64,000 nucleotides of DNA from Deltaproteobacteria bacterium (lineage in GTDB: Bacteria; Myxococcota_A; Polyangia; Polyangiales; Polyangiaceae). The position numbers and the translations under genes were made by a program. The notes beneath the pieces were generated by a model. It did no database searches and was not told the origin of the DNA. It saw nothing but the letters and a program-made list of their open reading frames with translations. The stretch covers positions 1-64,000 of the forward strand of contig QJWJ01000438.1 of the NCBI GenBank assembly GCA_003235365.1, given 5' to 3'. Below are positions 38,001-45,368 of this stretch, one piece after another. Every line of letters starts with the position of its first letter. The first letter of the stretch is position 1.

Positions 38001-38627
38001 GCGCAGTTTCACCGTATCGAGAGCAGCGAGGAGCCGGGGTCGACCGCTGCGTCGGTGTCGCTGCCCTCTCGGATTGCGAGCTGGGTCGAACGGGCGAGCG
38101 TCGAATGGCCACACATGCGCGTCCCGCTGACGACGATCGCTCGCAACTACGTGCGTGATCACACGTGTTGGTTCGTCAGCGGACACGATGCCACGGCGCT
38201 CGTCGGGGAAGACAATCTGTTGCGCTACCGGCCGTTGCGTGGTGTCGCGCTCGTGATCGATGAGAACACGCCCGAACGCGATGTCGCGATGGTCGCCCTC
38301 GCCGCTGCGGTGGTGGAATGCCCGCTGACGGTGCTCGTGTTGGCTCAGCGGCGGCAAGCGTTCCTTCAGATGTTGAATCCTGTGGCTGTCTCTGACGACG
38401 AGGCTCTGCTCGAGGCGCTCGACGGGATCGACGTCGAGCGGATTCGCTGCCTGAAAGCGCCGTCTGAGGCGCTGCTGCGGATGAGCCACCGCAGCGCGTG
38501 GCACGTCAATACCGAACCCCCGAGTCCGCTGGGTCGGGTCGAGTTACCGAACTACTTGCGCGAGCAAGCGGTGAGTGTCGTGTACCATCGCTACGGGCAC
38601 TTGGGGCTGCGCGGGCTGCATCAATGA
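35052..38627 (+). CDS. putA: Bifunctional proline dehydrogenase / P5C dehydrogenase
   Basis: The protein is 1191 aa. It oxidises proline to glutamate in two steps with FAD and NAD. The PRODH barrel (about 110-470) has the family's VKVSS, RVVKGA and ESTTLYGKL segments. The P5CDH domain (about 530-990) has catalytic Cys in GHAGQKCSAAS and Glu in AETGGKNA, and ends with FGGWKESNFG. A C-terminal extension (about 1000-1190) resembles the trailing domain of type B/C PutA. There is no N-terminal ribbon-helix-helix, so it is not a self-regulating repressor like enteric PutA. Monocistronic as far as can be seen. Confidence 0.95.
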   Translation: MPEGSTHTIIHAVQERLKGVAGRDVGVDELAQEAVELARLLLQLCETQTDDRDREQFAVLSRMMDDPRGQIFTTYLTDRAYRSKSKRRAVEQARYLLEKVGAPRYVGPLERMGLSALRNVGTWLPTLSGTAMLNRIQDETSAFILPAGKSFDEYLQRRRAQGVLVNVNHLGEEVLGEREAERRVDDYVKLLQHPDVETISVKVSSIFSQSSPLAFDRVVDAVSERLRPIYRAALDNECRGGGGKLVMLDMEAYRDLQVTLVALQRVLNESDFLGARAGVALQAYLPESTTLYGKLVEWASARRARGGAQFRVRVVKGANLAMETIESAIRGWPSPIYSTKLEVDASYKRVLLLATERNSTASVDVGVASHNLFDVCFGLLRRSSNQVEPHVSFELLEGMANPLLRSLRLLGADVLVYAPFVGEHEFPSAIAYLVRRLDENTSAQNYLRHSFEMRVDSEAFIDQQKQFCDACGAISVVGSERRRTQDRSRAQAGPSAESQFVNEPDTDFTLAANRQALGEWMQRTRDGWFEVHSHVAGRQVRRDNAQVGVDPSRPGHQPYRVELAGPGDIEAALRCAADAHCVDPLVLSAAAEQRRQWLRAAAQRLRDARCELIALMVLDAGKRAEEADVEVSEAIDFAEYYARCHAQLERLPGAVLNARGPVVVAPPWNFPLAIPLGGVFAALVAGNPVILKPALETPLVARRACELLWEAGVPENQLQFVVCQDDVATPLITDERTRVVVLTGATSTARMFLDLRPELRLLAETGGKNALFISAMSDHEQAIVDAIASAFGHAGQKCSAASQLIVDRELYDDAEFLATLADAASSLVVGSAWDLDTVVTPLIAPPSALQRKALTTLEPGESWLVQPRFDSNNPHLVSPGIKLGVRPGSATHTTEFFCPLLAVLPAKDVADAARIANSTRYGLTAGIHSLDEREQDLFIDAIEAGNVYVNRKITGAIVQRQPFGGWKESNFGPGAKAGGPNYVAQFHRIESSEEPGSTAASVSLPSRIASWVERASVEWPHMRVPLTTIARNYVRDHTCWFVSGHDATALVGEDNLLRYRPLRGVALVIDENTPERDVAMVALAAAVVECPLTVLVLAQRRQAFLQMLNPVAVSDDEALLEALDGIDVERIRCLKAPSEALLRMSHRSAWHVNTEPPSPLGRVELPNYLREQAVSVVYHRYGHLGLRGLHQ

Positions 38628-38764
38628 ACCGGAGTCGTATCGGCCCAGAACAATCTCGCGGCCGACGGCTATTCGAGGGCGCGCGACCTTTTGTACTCGT
38701 TTTCTTCGATCGGGTGACCCGCTGGCGCCTGGCCACGCGTCTGTGATGCATTTCCCGCTGCCCT

Positions 38765-38812
38765 GAAGCGCGCCCCAAGAAGCCCCCACTGGGTTCCAAG
38801 CGCCCGTGTTGC
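38765..38812. repeat. Partial copy of the 6.9-kb hairpin element
   Basis: CCCCAAGAAGCCCCCACTGGGTTCC...CGTGTTGCA resembles CCCGAAGAACCCCCACTGGGGTCC...ACGTTGCA near 6923-6962. The right hairpin arm is not preserved here. It lies in the 245-nt gap before the beta-glucosidase gene. Confidence 0.4.
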
Positions 38813-38872
38813 ATTTGTTCGCGGAACTAGCTGCATTTGGGGACGGGCTGGGCGATTGTACGTTCGAAGAAC

Positions 38873-40327
38873 ATGACCGAAGAGTGTTTTCCCGATGAAT
38901 TCGTGTGGGGTGTTGCGACTGCGGCCTACCAAATCGAGGGTGCGGTAACCGCAGACGGTCGTGGCCCGTCGGTTTGGGACATGCTCTGCCGCAAAGAGGG
39001 CGCAATTTGGGCGGGTCACGATGCGGACGTGACGACCGACCACTACCACCATTGGCGGCAGGACGTGGCGCTGTTTCGCGAACTCGGAGTTGGCGGCTAC
39101 CGGTTCAGCATCGCTTGGCCGCGTGTGCAGCCCGACGGCGTCGGTGCCGTCAACGACAAGGGGTTGGGGTTCTACGATCGCCTCGTGGACACGCTACTCG
39201 AAGCGGGGATAACCCCCTATGCGACACTCTTCCATTGGGACATGCCGTTGGCCGTCTACCATCGCGGCGGCTGGTTGAACCGGGACGTGTGCGGCTGGTT
39301 TGGTGACTACGCCGAGGTCGTCGTCAAGGCGTTGGGTGACCGCGTGCACCACTGGCTGACGCTCAACGAGCCGCAGGTGTTCGTTGGTTGTGGGCACTAC
39401 GATGGGCGCCACGCCCCAGGGGTGCGGTACTCGATGAGCGAGATGCTTCGCTGTGGGCATCACGCTTTGCTCGCGCACGGGCACGCGGTTCAGCGCATCC
39501 GTGCGCATGCCGCCAGCGCTCGGGTTGGCTACGCGCCGATGGCGTTCCCGAAAGTCCCGAGAACCGAGGCTGACGAGGACGTTGCGGCGGCGTATCGGAT
39601 TTTCGGGAGCATGCGGCAAGCCACCCACTGGAACCTGCCTTGGTGGACGGACCCAGTCGTCTTCGGTGAGTATCCCGAAGACGGCTTGCGTGTTTTCGGC
39701 AAGGACGTGCCCGCGTTCCCTTCGTCTGATCTGGCGCAAATCAACCAACCCATCGACTTCTTGGGGCTCAATCTCTACGACGGCCAGGTAGTCGTCAGCG
39801 GTGCAGATGGGGAAGCAGAAGTCGTGCCGCATCCGCCTGGGGCCCCCATCACGGGGTTCAACTGGCCGATGACCCCCGAGGCCATGTATTGGGGACCGAA
39901 GTTCGCCTATCAGCGCTACGGTAAACCCATCGCCATTACAGAAAATGGCGTTTCGCTGCGTGATTGGCCGTCGATGGACGGGCGTGTTCATGACCCGCAG
40001 CGTGTCGACTTTCTCAACCGCTACTTACGCAACTTGCACCGCGCCGTGGCAGAGGGCGTTCCGGTCGAAGCCTACTTTCACTGGTCGGCGCTCGACAACT
40101 TCGAATGGGCGGATGGCTTCCGCGAGCGTTTTGGGTTGATTCACGTCGACTATCAGACCGCCAAACGCACACCCAAGGACTCGTACTACTGGTATCGGCG
40201 GGTCATCGAAACGAACGGTGCAGCGCTCTTGGGCGTCGAGGCGGCAAGTGCCTACACGCAGCGCTTCGAAGTGGAGCGCAAACGAGTCGCCTCGATCCTC
40301 GAGGCGTTCCCCAACGCGGATCGGTGA
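38873..40327 (+). CDS. Beta-glucosidase, glycoside hydrolase family 1
   Basis: The ATG at 38873 gives 484 aa (MTEECFPDEFVWGVATAAYQIEGA), typical for GH1; the track adds 12 codons. It hydrolyses terminal beta-D-glucosides with retention of configuration. The acid/base Glu166 is in TLNEPQVF, the nucleophile Glu357 is in ITENGVS, and the C-terminal ALDNFEWADGF binds sugar. There is no signal peptide, so it should be cytoplasmic and act on imported oligosaccharides. A bulged inverted repeat follows the stop. Confidence 0.96.
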   Translation: MTEECFPDEFVWGVATAAYQIEGAVTADGRGPSVWDMLCRKEGAIWAGHDADVTTDHYHHWRQDVALFRELGVGGYRFSIAWPRVQPDGVGAVNDKGLGFYDRLVDTLLEAGITPYATLFHWDMPLAVYHRGGWLNRDVCGWFGDYAEVVVKALGDRVHHWLTLNEPQVFVGCGHYDGRHAPGVRYSMSEMLRCGHHALLAHGHAVQRIRAHAASARVGYAPMAFPKVPRTEADEDVAAAYRIFGSMRQATHWNLPWWTDPVVFGEYPEDGLRVFGKDVPAFPSSDLAQINQPIDFLGLNLYDGQVVVSGADGEAEVVPHPPGAPITGFNWPMTPEAMYWGPKFAYQRYGKPIAITENGVSLRDWPSMDGRVHDPQRVDFLNRYLRNLHRAVAEGVPVEAYFHWSALDNFEWADGFRERFGLIHVDYQTAKRTPKDSYYWYRRVIETNGAALLGVEAASAYTQRFEVERKRVASILEAFPNADR

Positions 40328-40330
40328 CCA

Positions 40331-40403
40331 GGCTACACGCCGACTGCAGGACCGCGCCGACTCTGGTCGACGCCGTAGTGCAGGGGGCCTGCAGCGTGTA
40401 GCC
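40331..40403 (+). terminator. Inverted repeat after the beta-glucosidase gene
   Basis: GGCTACACGC-CGA-CTGCAGG (40331-40350) pairs with CCTGCAGCGTGTAGCC (40388-40403) over 16-17 bp with a 3-nt bulge and a 37-nt loop. It starts 4 nt past the stop. It may terminate transcription or stabilise the 3' end. Confidence 0.5.
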
Positions 40404-40619
40404 GTCGTATCGCACGTCCACGAGATCAACGCCATTGAGAATGGCTTGGGGACGAGTGTGGCGATCATGCGTCCCGCGAGTGTCGAACATGCCGCGCGCT
40501 CGCCGTGCCGGTCACGGCGATGACGGCATTCGTTTCACGATTGCGGCTCGTTGGTGAAGAAGTTTACCCGGCTGCCAACAGAACGTTGCAGGGCTAGAGT
40601 GTGATGTTCACCCAAGCAC

Positions 40620-41807
40620 ATGACTGTTTGGGGAAGTATCTCGGTTGCGTTGGCTGGCGTGGCGGTGCTGGGTGTCCTGCTCAGCGCTGTGTGCCATTGG
40701 CGCCTGTGGTGGGTATTGCGTGGACGCCGGCTCGGTGCCAAGTCGACCGATCGGGTGACGGTGCTCAAGCCACTTTGCGGAGCGGATGCAGGGCTGGACC
40801 GAAACCTGGAGGCGTTTGCGCATCAAACCTATCGCAACTTGGAGATCGTGTTTGGCGTTGCCTCGTCGAGTGACGAAGCGCTGCCCATCGCGTTGCGCTT
40901 CTGTCGCGACCATCAGGGCGTTACTGGTGCGGTCAGTGTTGGCGAAGCGGCGTCGGTGTTGAACCCGAAGGTGGCATTGCTTCAGCGCATGGCGTCCAAA
41001 GCAGAAGGGCGGTGGCTCGTCGTTTCCGACTCGAACGTGCGGGTGGAGCGCGACTACGTCGAACACGCGATGAGCCACGTCGCGCCGGATGTCGGGTTGG
41101 TGACCCATGTCGTTGCAGGCAAGGGTGGGCGCTCTCTCGCGGCTCGCTGCGAGAACTTGCAGCTCAATTGCTTCGTCGCGCCGGCGTTGTGTGGGGCCGG
41201 TTTCCTGGCGGGGCGCACCTGCGTGATCGGAAAATCGATGTTTCTGCGTCGAGAAGCGCTCGATGCCATCGGCGGATTCGCCTCTGCCGGTGGCTACCTC
41301 GCTGAGGATTACGCGATTGGTCAAGCGGTGGAGAAGGCGGGCTATCGGGTGATGCTCGCCAGTCGCCCGGTGGTCGGGTGGCACGAGGGGTGGTCGTTTT
41401 CGCGTTTCGTGAATCGACACCTGCGTTGGGCGATCATGCGACGACAGGTGTCGAAGGCGGGATATCTGCTCGAACCGCTGTTCACCCCAGGGCCGATCTT
41501 GACATTTGCCTTGCTAGCGGCCCTGGTCGCGCCCGAGCCGCACTTGAACATCGGTGCCGTGTGCAGTGCACTCGCACTGAAGTACGGCCTCGATGCCCTG
41601 ACCTACGCCAAACTGACGGGCGAGCGGCTACCGTTGTCGGTGTTTGCGATCAACCCGTTCCGCGAGTGGTTGACGCTCGCGGTTTGGGCCCTAGGCTGGT
41701 TCACTCAAACGATTCACTGGCGGGGCAAGCCATATCGCGTCGTAGCGGACAGTGCGCTCGAACCGGTGAACTCGTCGCTCGAGGCTGAGGTTGGTGATGA
41801 AGTCTGA
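40620..41807 (+). CDS. Ceramide glucosyltransferase-like GT21 enzyme
   Basis: The protein is 395 aa. One N-terminal TM helix precedes a GT-A domain (about 45-280) with VTVLKPLCGADAGLDRNLEAF, the DxD-like VVSDSNVRV, YLAEDYAIG and RHLRWAIMRR. The last motif is the (Q/R)xxRW signature of GT21 ceramide glucosyltransferases and bacterial HpnI. Two or more C-terminal TM helices follow. It should transfer a sugar to a membrane lipid at the cytoplasmic face. HpnI (N-acetylglucosaminyl phospholipid synthase) is an alternative function. The following GT-B gene overlaps its end. Confidence 0.85.
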   Translation: MTVWGSISVALAGVAVLGVLLSAVCHWRLWWVLRGRRLGAKSTDRVTVLKPLCGADAGLDRNLEAFAHQTYRNLEIVFGVASSSDEALPIALRFCRDHQGVTGAVSVGEAASVLNPKVALLQRMASKAEGRWLVVSDSNVRVERDYVEHAMSHVAPDVGLVTHVVAGKGGRSLAARCENLQLNCFVAPALCGAGFLAGRTCVIGKSMFLRREALDAIGGFASAGGYLAEDYAIGQAVEKAGYRVMLASRPVVGWHEGWSFSRFVNRHLRWAIMRRQVSKAGYLLEPLFTPGPILTFALLAALVAPEPHLNIGAVCSALALKYGLDALTYAKLTGERLPLSVFAINPFREWLTLAVWALGWFTQTIHWRGKPYRVVADSALEPVNSSLEAEVGDEV

Positions 41808-43113
41808 TGTGGTCGTCGCGAGCGTAACGATGGGCTACGGCCACCTGAGGGCGGCCTGGCCAATCGCTGACGCATTGGGAGTAGCGGTGACTACGGTGGA
41901 CGAGCCACCCATGGCCGACTCGCGCGAAGTGTCGTTGTGGCGCATGTTGCGGCGCTTGCACGAGGTGCTGTCCAAGCCGTTGCCGGTGTTGTCGGCTTTC
42001 GACGGCGCGACACGCGGGATGATGGACGCGTTGACGATGATCCCACCGTTGCACGAGCCGCGGGACCACCGTCGGGCGAGCTGGTCGGTGCGCTTGCTGG
42101 AGATGTTGATCGAGCGCGGGCTGGGTCAGGGGCTGGTCGAGCAGCTGCAGCGCACCGGCGCGGCATTGGTGACTACCTTCTACGCTCCCGCCATCGTGGC
42201 AGATCGAGCGGGTATCGAGCGTGTGTACTGTGTCGTCACCGACGCCGATTGCAATCGTGTTTGGGCGCCCAAAGACGCTGCGCGCACCCGAATCCAGTAT
42301 TTTGCGCCGAGTCGACGGGTCGTGCGTCGCCTGTTGTCGTTCGGAGTGCCGGACCGCAACATCACGCTCACTGGATTCCCGCTACCCGAGCTACTGACTG
42401 AAAGCTCGGACACGACCCGCCCCGAGCAACGACTTGCGCGCACCATCGAGCGTCTCGACCCGCGCGGCGTCTTTCGAGAGCTTCATGGTACCGAGCTGGA
42501 GCTGATCAGCCGCGGGACGCCTCCTGCGCGCGATCCCGGTCCGATCCATTTGATGTTCGCAATAGGTGGAGCTGGTGCACAAGCGGAGATGGCGGACCGC
42601 TTTCTGCCAGCGCTGCGCCCGCGCATCCTCGATGGCAGCCTACGCCTGCAGCTCGTTTCAGGAACGCGGCGCGAGGTGACCAATTCCTTCTTGGACTCGG
42701 TGCGCTTCAGCGGTCTGGACACGGAGCTCGATCGGTCGATCGACATCATCTGTGCCGAAGACTTCTTGTCGTACTACCGCGCGTTGAACGTTGCCTTGCT
42801 GCAGACTGACGTGTTGTGGACGAAGCCGAGCGAAATGGGCTTTTATTCCGCGCTCGGTTTGCCGTGCATCATCGCCCCGCCCGTCGGGGCGCATGAACGC
42901 TACAATCGACGCTGGTTGCGTGAGCAAGGCGCGGGGTTGAAACAGCGGCGCCTGGATCACGCGCTGGGTTGGTTCAACGAGTGGCTCGAGGACGGAACGC
43001 TCGCCGGTGCCGCATGGTCGGCGTATGCGCGGCTGCCGAAACACGGCACGCGCAAAATCGTGGAGGCTGTGGCGGGTCAACCGCAACGCGCCGCCGTCTC
43101 CGCGGGGGAGTGA
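41797..43113 (+). CDS. GT-B glycosyltransferase, MGDG-synthase/GT28-like
   Basis: The ATG at 41797 overlaps the GT21 gene by 11 nt (a GTG at 41794 is possible), so the two are translated together. The N-terminal VVVASVTMGYGHLRAAWPIADAL corresponds to the GxGHxxAA acceptor loop of GT28 lipid glycosyltransferases. The C-terminal domain has LWTKPSEMGFYSALGLPCIIAPPVGAHERYNRRWL, a nucleotide-sugar-binding pattern. The length (438 aa) fits a diacylglycerol- or lipid-linked GT. It has no TM helix and should be peripheral. The sugar and lipid are unknown. Confidence 0.75.
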   Translation: MKSDVVVASVTMGYGHLRAAWPIADALGVAVTTVDEPPMADSREVSLWRMLRRLHEVLSKPLPVLSAFDGATRGMMDALTMIPPLHEPRDHRRASWSVRLLEMLIERGLGQGLVEQLQRTGAALVTTFYAPAIVADRAGIERVYCVVTDADCNRVWAPKDAARTRIQYFAPSRRVVRRLLSFGVPDRNITLTGFPLPELLTESSDTTRPEQRLARTIERLDPRGVFRELHGTELELISRGTPPARDPGPIHLMFAIGGAGAQAEMADRFLPALRPRILDGSLRLQLVSGTRREVTNSFLDSVRFSGLDTELDRSIDIICAEDFLSYYRALNVALLQTDVLWTKPSEMGFYSALGLPCIIAPPVGAHERYNRRWLREQGAGLKQRRLDHALGWFNEWLEDGTLAGAAWSAYARLPKHGTRKIVEAVAGQPQRAAVSAGE

Positions 43114-43334
43114 CGTCCTGGCGAGCGCATCGCTGGTGCGCACACGTGGGTACAGGTGCTCCGCCGTTCGGCGCGTCGTGAATTGGCCCCGCGCCCACGC
43201 CGCGTGGAAAGAAACTGCGGGCCCCTGCTGGGGGTGTGTTAGCGTCCCGAGCCCGTTCGGTTGTACCGGCCTTGCCGGCGCGGGAGCGGGAGGCGTCAGC
43301 TACAACTCGTCGAATCCTGGAGGAGGACTCTCTC

Positions 43335-44243
43335 ATGCGTCACGTGGTAACCATCATGCTCGGAGCTCTGTACTCGCTTGCCTGCGGAGGCGGTCAGCCC
43401 GCGGCGACACCTGACGACGAGATGACCCCACCGGCCGCCGAACGAGAGCCGCCCTCCTCGCAGCCGGAGGCGAGTGACGACGGCGTCGGGCAACCCACAT
43501 CTGCCGCCGCGCCCGCGCCGGCCGAAGGGAGCACTGGTGAGGGTGGGTTCGTCCTCAACGATTCGACGAGCGCCAAGGATGCTCACGGTGCGACCGAATC
43601 GAAGATCAAGCCGTCGAAGACCGAAGCTGCGCTGAAGTTCATCGTGGTCGACAAAGAGAAAGGCCCGATCGAAGGTATCGTGATCGCGTTGGCAGGGCCC
43701 GACGGCAAGAAGTTCTACACCAAAGAGACGGACTCGACCGGCTACAGCGAGGTGCTCGTACCCGTCGGCAAGAAGTACGGCATCGTCTACTTGAGCTTGG
43801 GGCGTCAGGAGATCACTACCTCGGTGGACGTCACTGACGAGCCCAACCAGAACATCCGCTTGACGCTTCGCTACAAGCGCTGGGAGGGCAAGAAGAAGGG
43901 CGAGCACGAGCGCTTCGTTCTGAGTGGGGTCACCTTCGATACCGGCAAGGCAACCATTCGGCCGGATTCGTTGCCGCGACTGGATGGTGTCGTCGAGTTC
44001 ATGACGCACAAACCCAGCGTGCGTATCGAGATCTCGGGACACACGGACAACGTCGGTAATCCCAAATCGAACAAGGCGCTCTCGGAGAAGCGTGCCCAGG
44101 CGTGCCGCGACTACTTGATCTCGAAAGGCATTGAGGCCAGCAGGATCGAGGCGGTCGGGTATGGCGACGAGCGTCCGATTGCGAGCAACGACACGCCCGA
44201 GGGACGACAGCAAAACCGGCGTATCGAGGCCACCGAGCTTTGA
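43335..44243 (+). CDS. OmpA-family lipoprotein
   Basis: The ATG at 43335 has AGGAGG 7 nt upstream and gives 302 aa; the track ORF adds 33 upstream codons. The signal peptide ends in LYSLAC (lipobox). An Ala/Pro/Glu linker (about 20-75) leads to a beta-sandwich-like region (about 95-190, carboxypeptidase-regulatory type). An OmpA C-terminal peptidoglycan-binding domain follows (about 195-302: SGVTFDTGKATIRPDSLPRL, GHTDNVGN and LSEKRAQACRDYL). The conserved Asp and Arg that bind diaminopimelate are present. It should link the outer membrane to the cell wall. Confidence 0.93.
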   Translation: MRHVVTIMLGALYSLACGGGQPAATPDDEMTPPAAEREPPSSQPEASDDGVGQPTSAAAPAPAEGSTGEGGFVLNDSTSAKDAHGATESKIKPSKTEAALKFIVVDKEKGPIEGIVIALAGPDGKKFYTKETDSTGYSEVLVPVGKKYGIVYLSLGRQEITTSVDVTDEPNQNIRLTLRYKRWEGKKKGEHERFVLSGVTFDTGKATIRPDSLPRLDGVVEFMTHKPSVRIEISGHTDNVGNPKSNKALSEKRAQACRDYLISKGIEASRIEAVGYGDERPIASNDTPEGRQQNRRIEATEL

Positions 44244-44333
44244 GCTTCTGGTCGCGGGCGCTGCTCCACATAGGCAACGGCGCTCCGCTCCCCCGCTCGC
44301 CAGCTGTGTTCGTCGCAGGAGTCTGCCTGACCG

Positions 44334-44894
44334 TCAGTTCACCGCGAAGACGACATTGAACGCGGGGCGCCGTACCTCACGCCCGTCAGCCATTCTGTAC
44401 GACCGTTGCGGCGCGCTCAACGCGTCGATGATCGCCGCGACTTCGCGAAACTCGGTGCCGTTGTCCGTGTGCAGCACGGCGCGGTCGAGTTTCTCGTCGG
44501 TCACTGACCAGTGGCGGGATTCGTTCGTGCTCCACTCTTTGATGACGCGTTCGGCAAGAGCGGGGTAGCTGATTTCGTCGGCGCCGTGGCGCGTTGCTCG
44601 GCGCGGAACGTCGCTGCTCTGCAGCACGGTGCTGCCCTGCTTCCAGACCAGGCGAAATACGTCGCTTCTCGCCGTCTCGACGTGCAGGACTCGATCGGGT
44701 CGCTCCGTGGTAGCGCCGTCACTCGGTCCAGGTACTCGCGCGTCGGCTTCCAAGCGCGACATCTGCGACCACACAGCCGTGATGAGAAGGAAAGACACGA
44801 GGCACAAAAGGAAGTCGATGAAGGGGATTAGCGGGATCTGGTGATCGAAGCTTCGTTTGCCGCCGTGTCCAGCGCCTACGTCCATCGTTGCCAT
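44334..44894 (-). CDS. ExbD/TolR-like protein
   Basis: The ATG at 44894 has GGAG 8 nt upstream and gives 186 aa; the track ORF starts 400 nt earlier without cause. A cytoplasmic N-terminus and one TM helix (about 17-40, IPLIPFIDFLLCLVSFLLITAVW) have the ExbD position and polarity, with an Asp in the helix as in proton-channel partners. The periplasmic domain (about 45-186) ends with a helix-strand pattern resembling TolR (REVAAIIDAL). No exbB/tolQ lies next to it, which is unusual. Confidence 0.78.
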   Translation of the reverse strand: MATMDVGAGHGGKRSFDHQIPLIPFIDFLLCLVSFLLITAVWSQMSRLEADARVPGPSDGATTERPDRVLHVETARSDVFRLVWKQGSTVLQSSDVPRRATRHGADEISYPALAERVIKEWSTNESRHWSVTDEKLDRAVLHTDNGTEFREVAAIIDALSAPQRSYRMADGREVRRPAFNVVFAVN

Positions 44895-45368
44895 GGTTGG
44901 TTCTCCTCGTCTGTGGGTCGCGCTGCACTGGCTTCGCGAGCGGACTTGCCCCCGAATCGGTGTAGTGGGTGGGGTGAAGGCCTCGCGCCGCCCGTGCGAA
45001 TTCGTCGACACCGCTGGTTGCAAGGGCCTTGGGTCGGTTGCTTCTGTGCCGCCGGCTGTTCCACGACCCCCTCCGAGTCGCTCATGGGTGTATCGAGGGC
45101 TTGCTCCCTGGCACCGATGTAGGGACGTTGCAGCATCACCTCGTGACCCAGGTGTGCTAGACGCTGCCGGCCGCGCGGGAATGTCGCCCGCATCCCGATT
45201 CTTCCCATCCGTCGTGCCGCGCCGAGGCTGGCTAGCCCGTTCCGTGTTCCGCGCCGGCATGAGTTGGGCTTTTACAACCACAACGTGGGGCAAACACCGC
45301 GGGCAGGTTTTTGGCGAGCATTATCTTTCGCCAGTGACAAGGCGCGGGCGAGTCGGCACCATGGGGCG
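44895..45368. other. Intergenic gap, about 470 nt
   Basis: The region between the divergent ExbD-like and hybrid-kinase genes has only conflicting shadow ORFs. It should hold both promoters, but no strong motif stands out. Confidence 0.35.
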
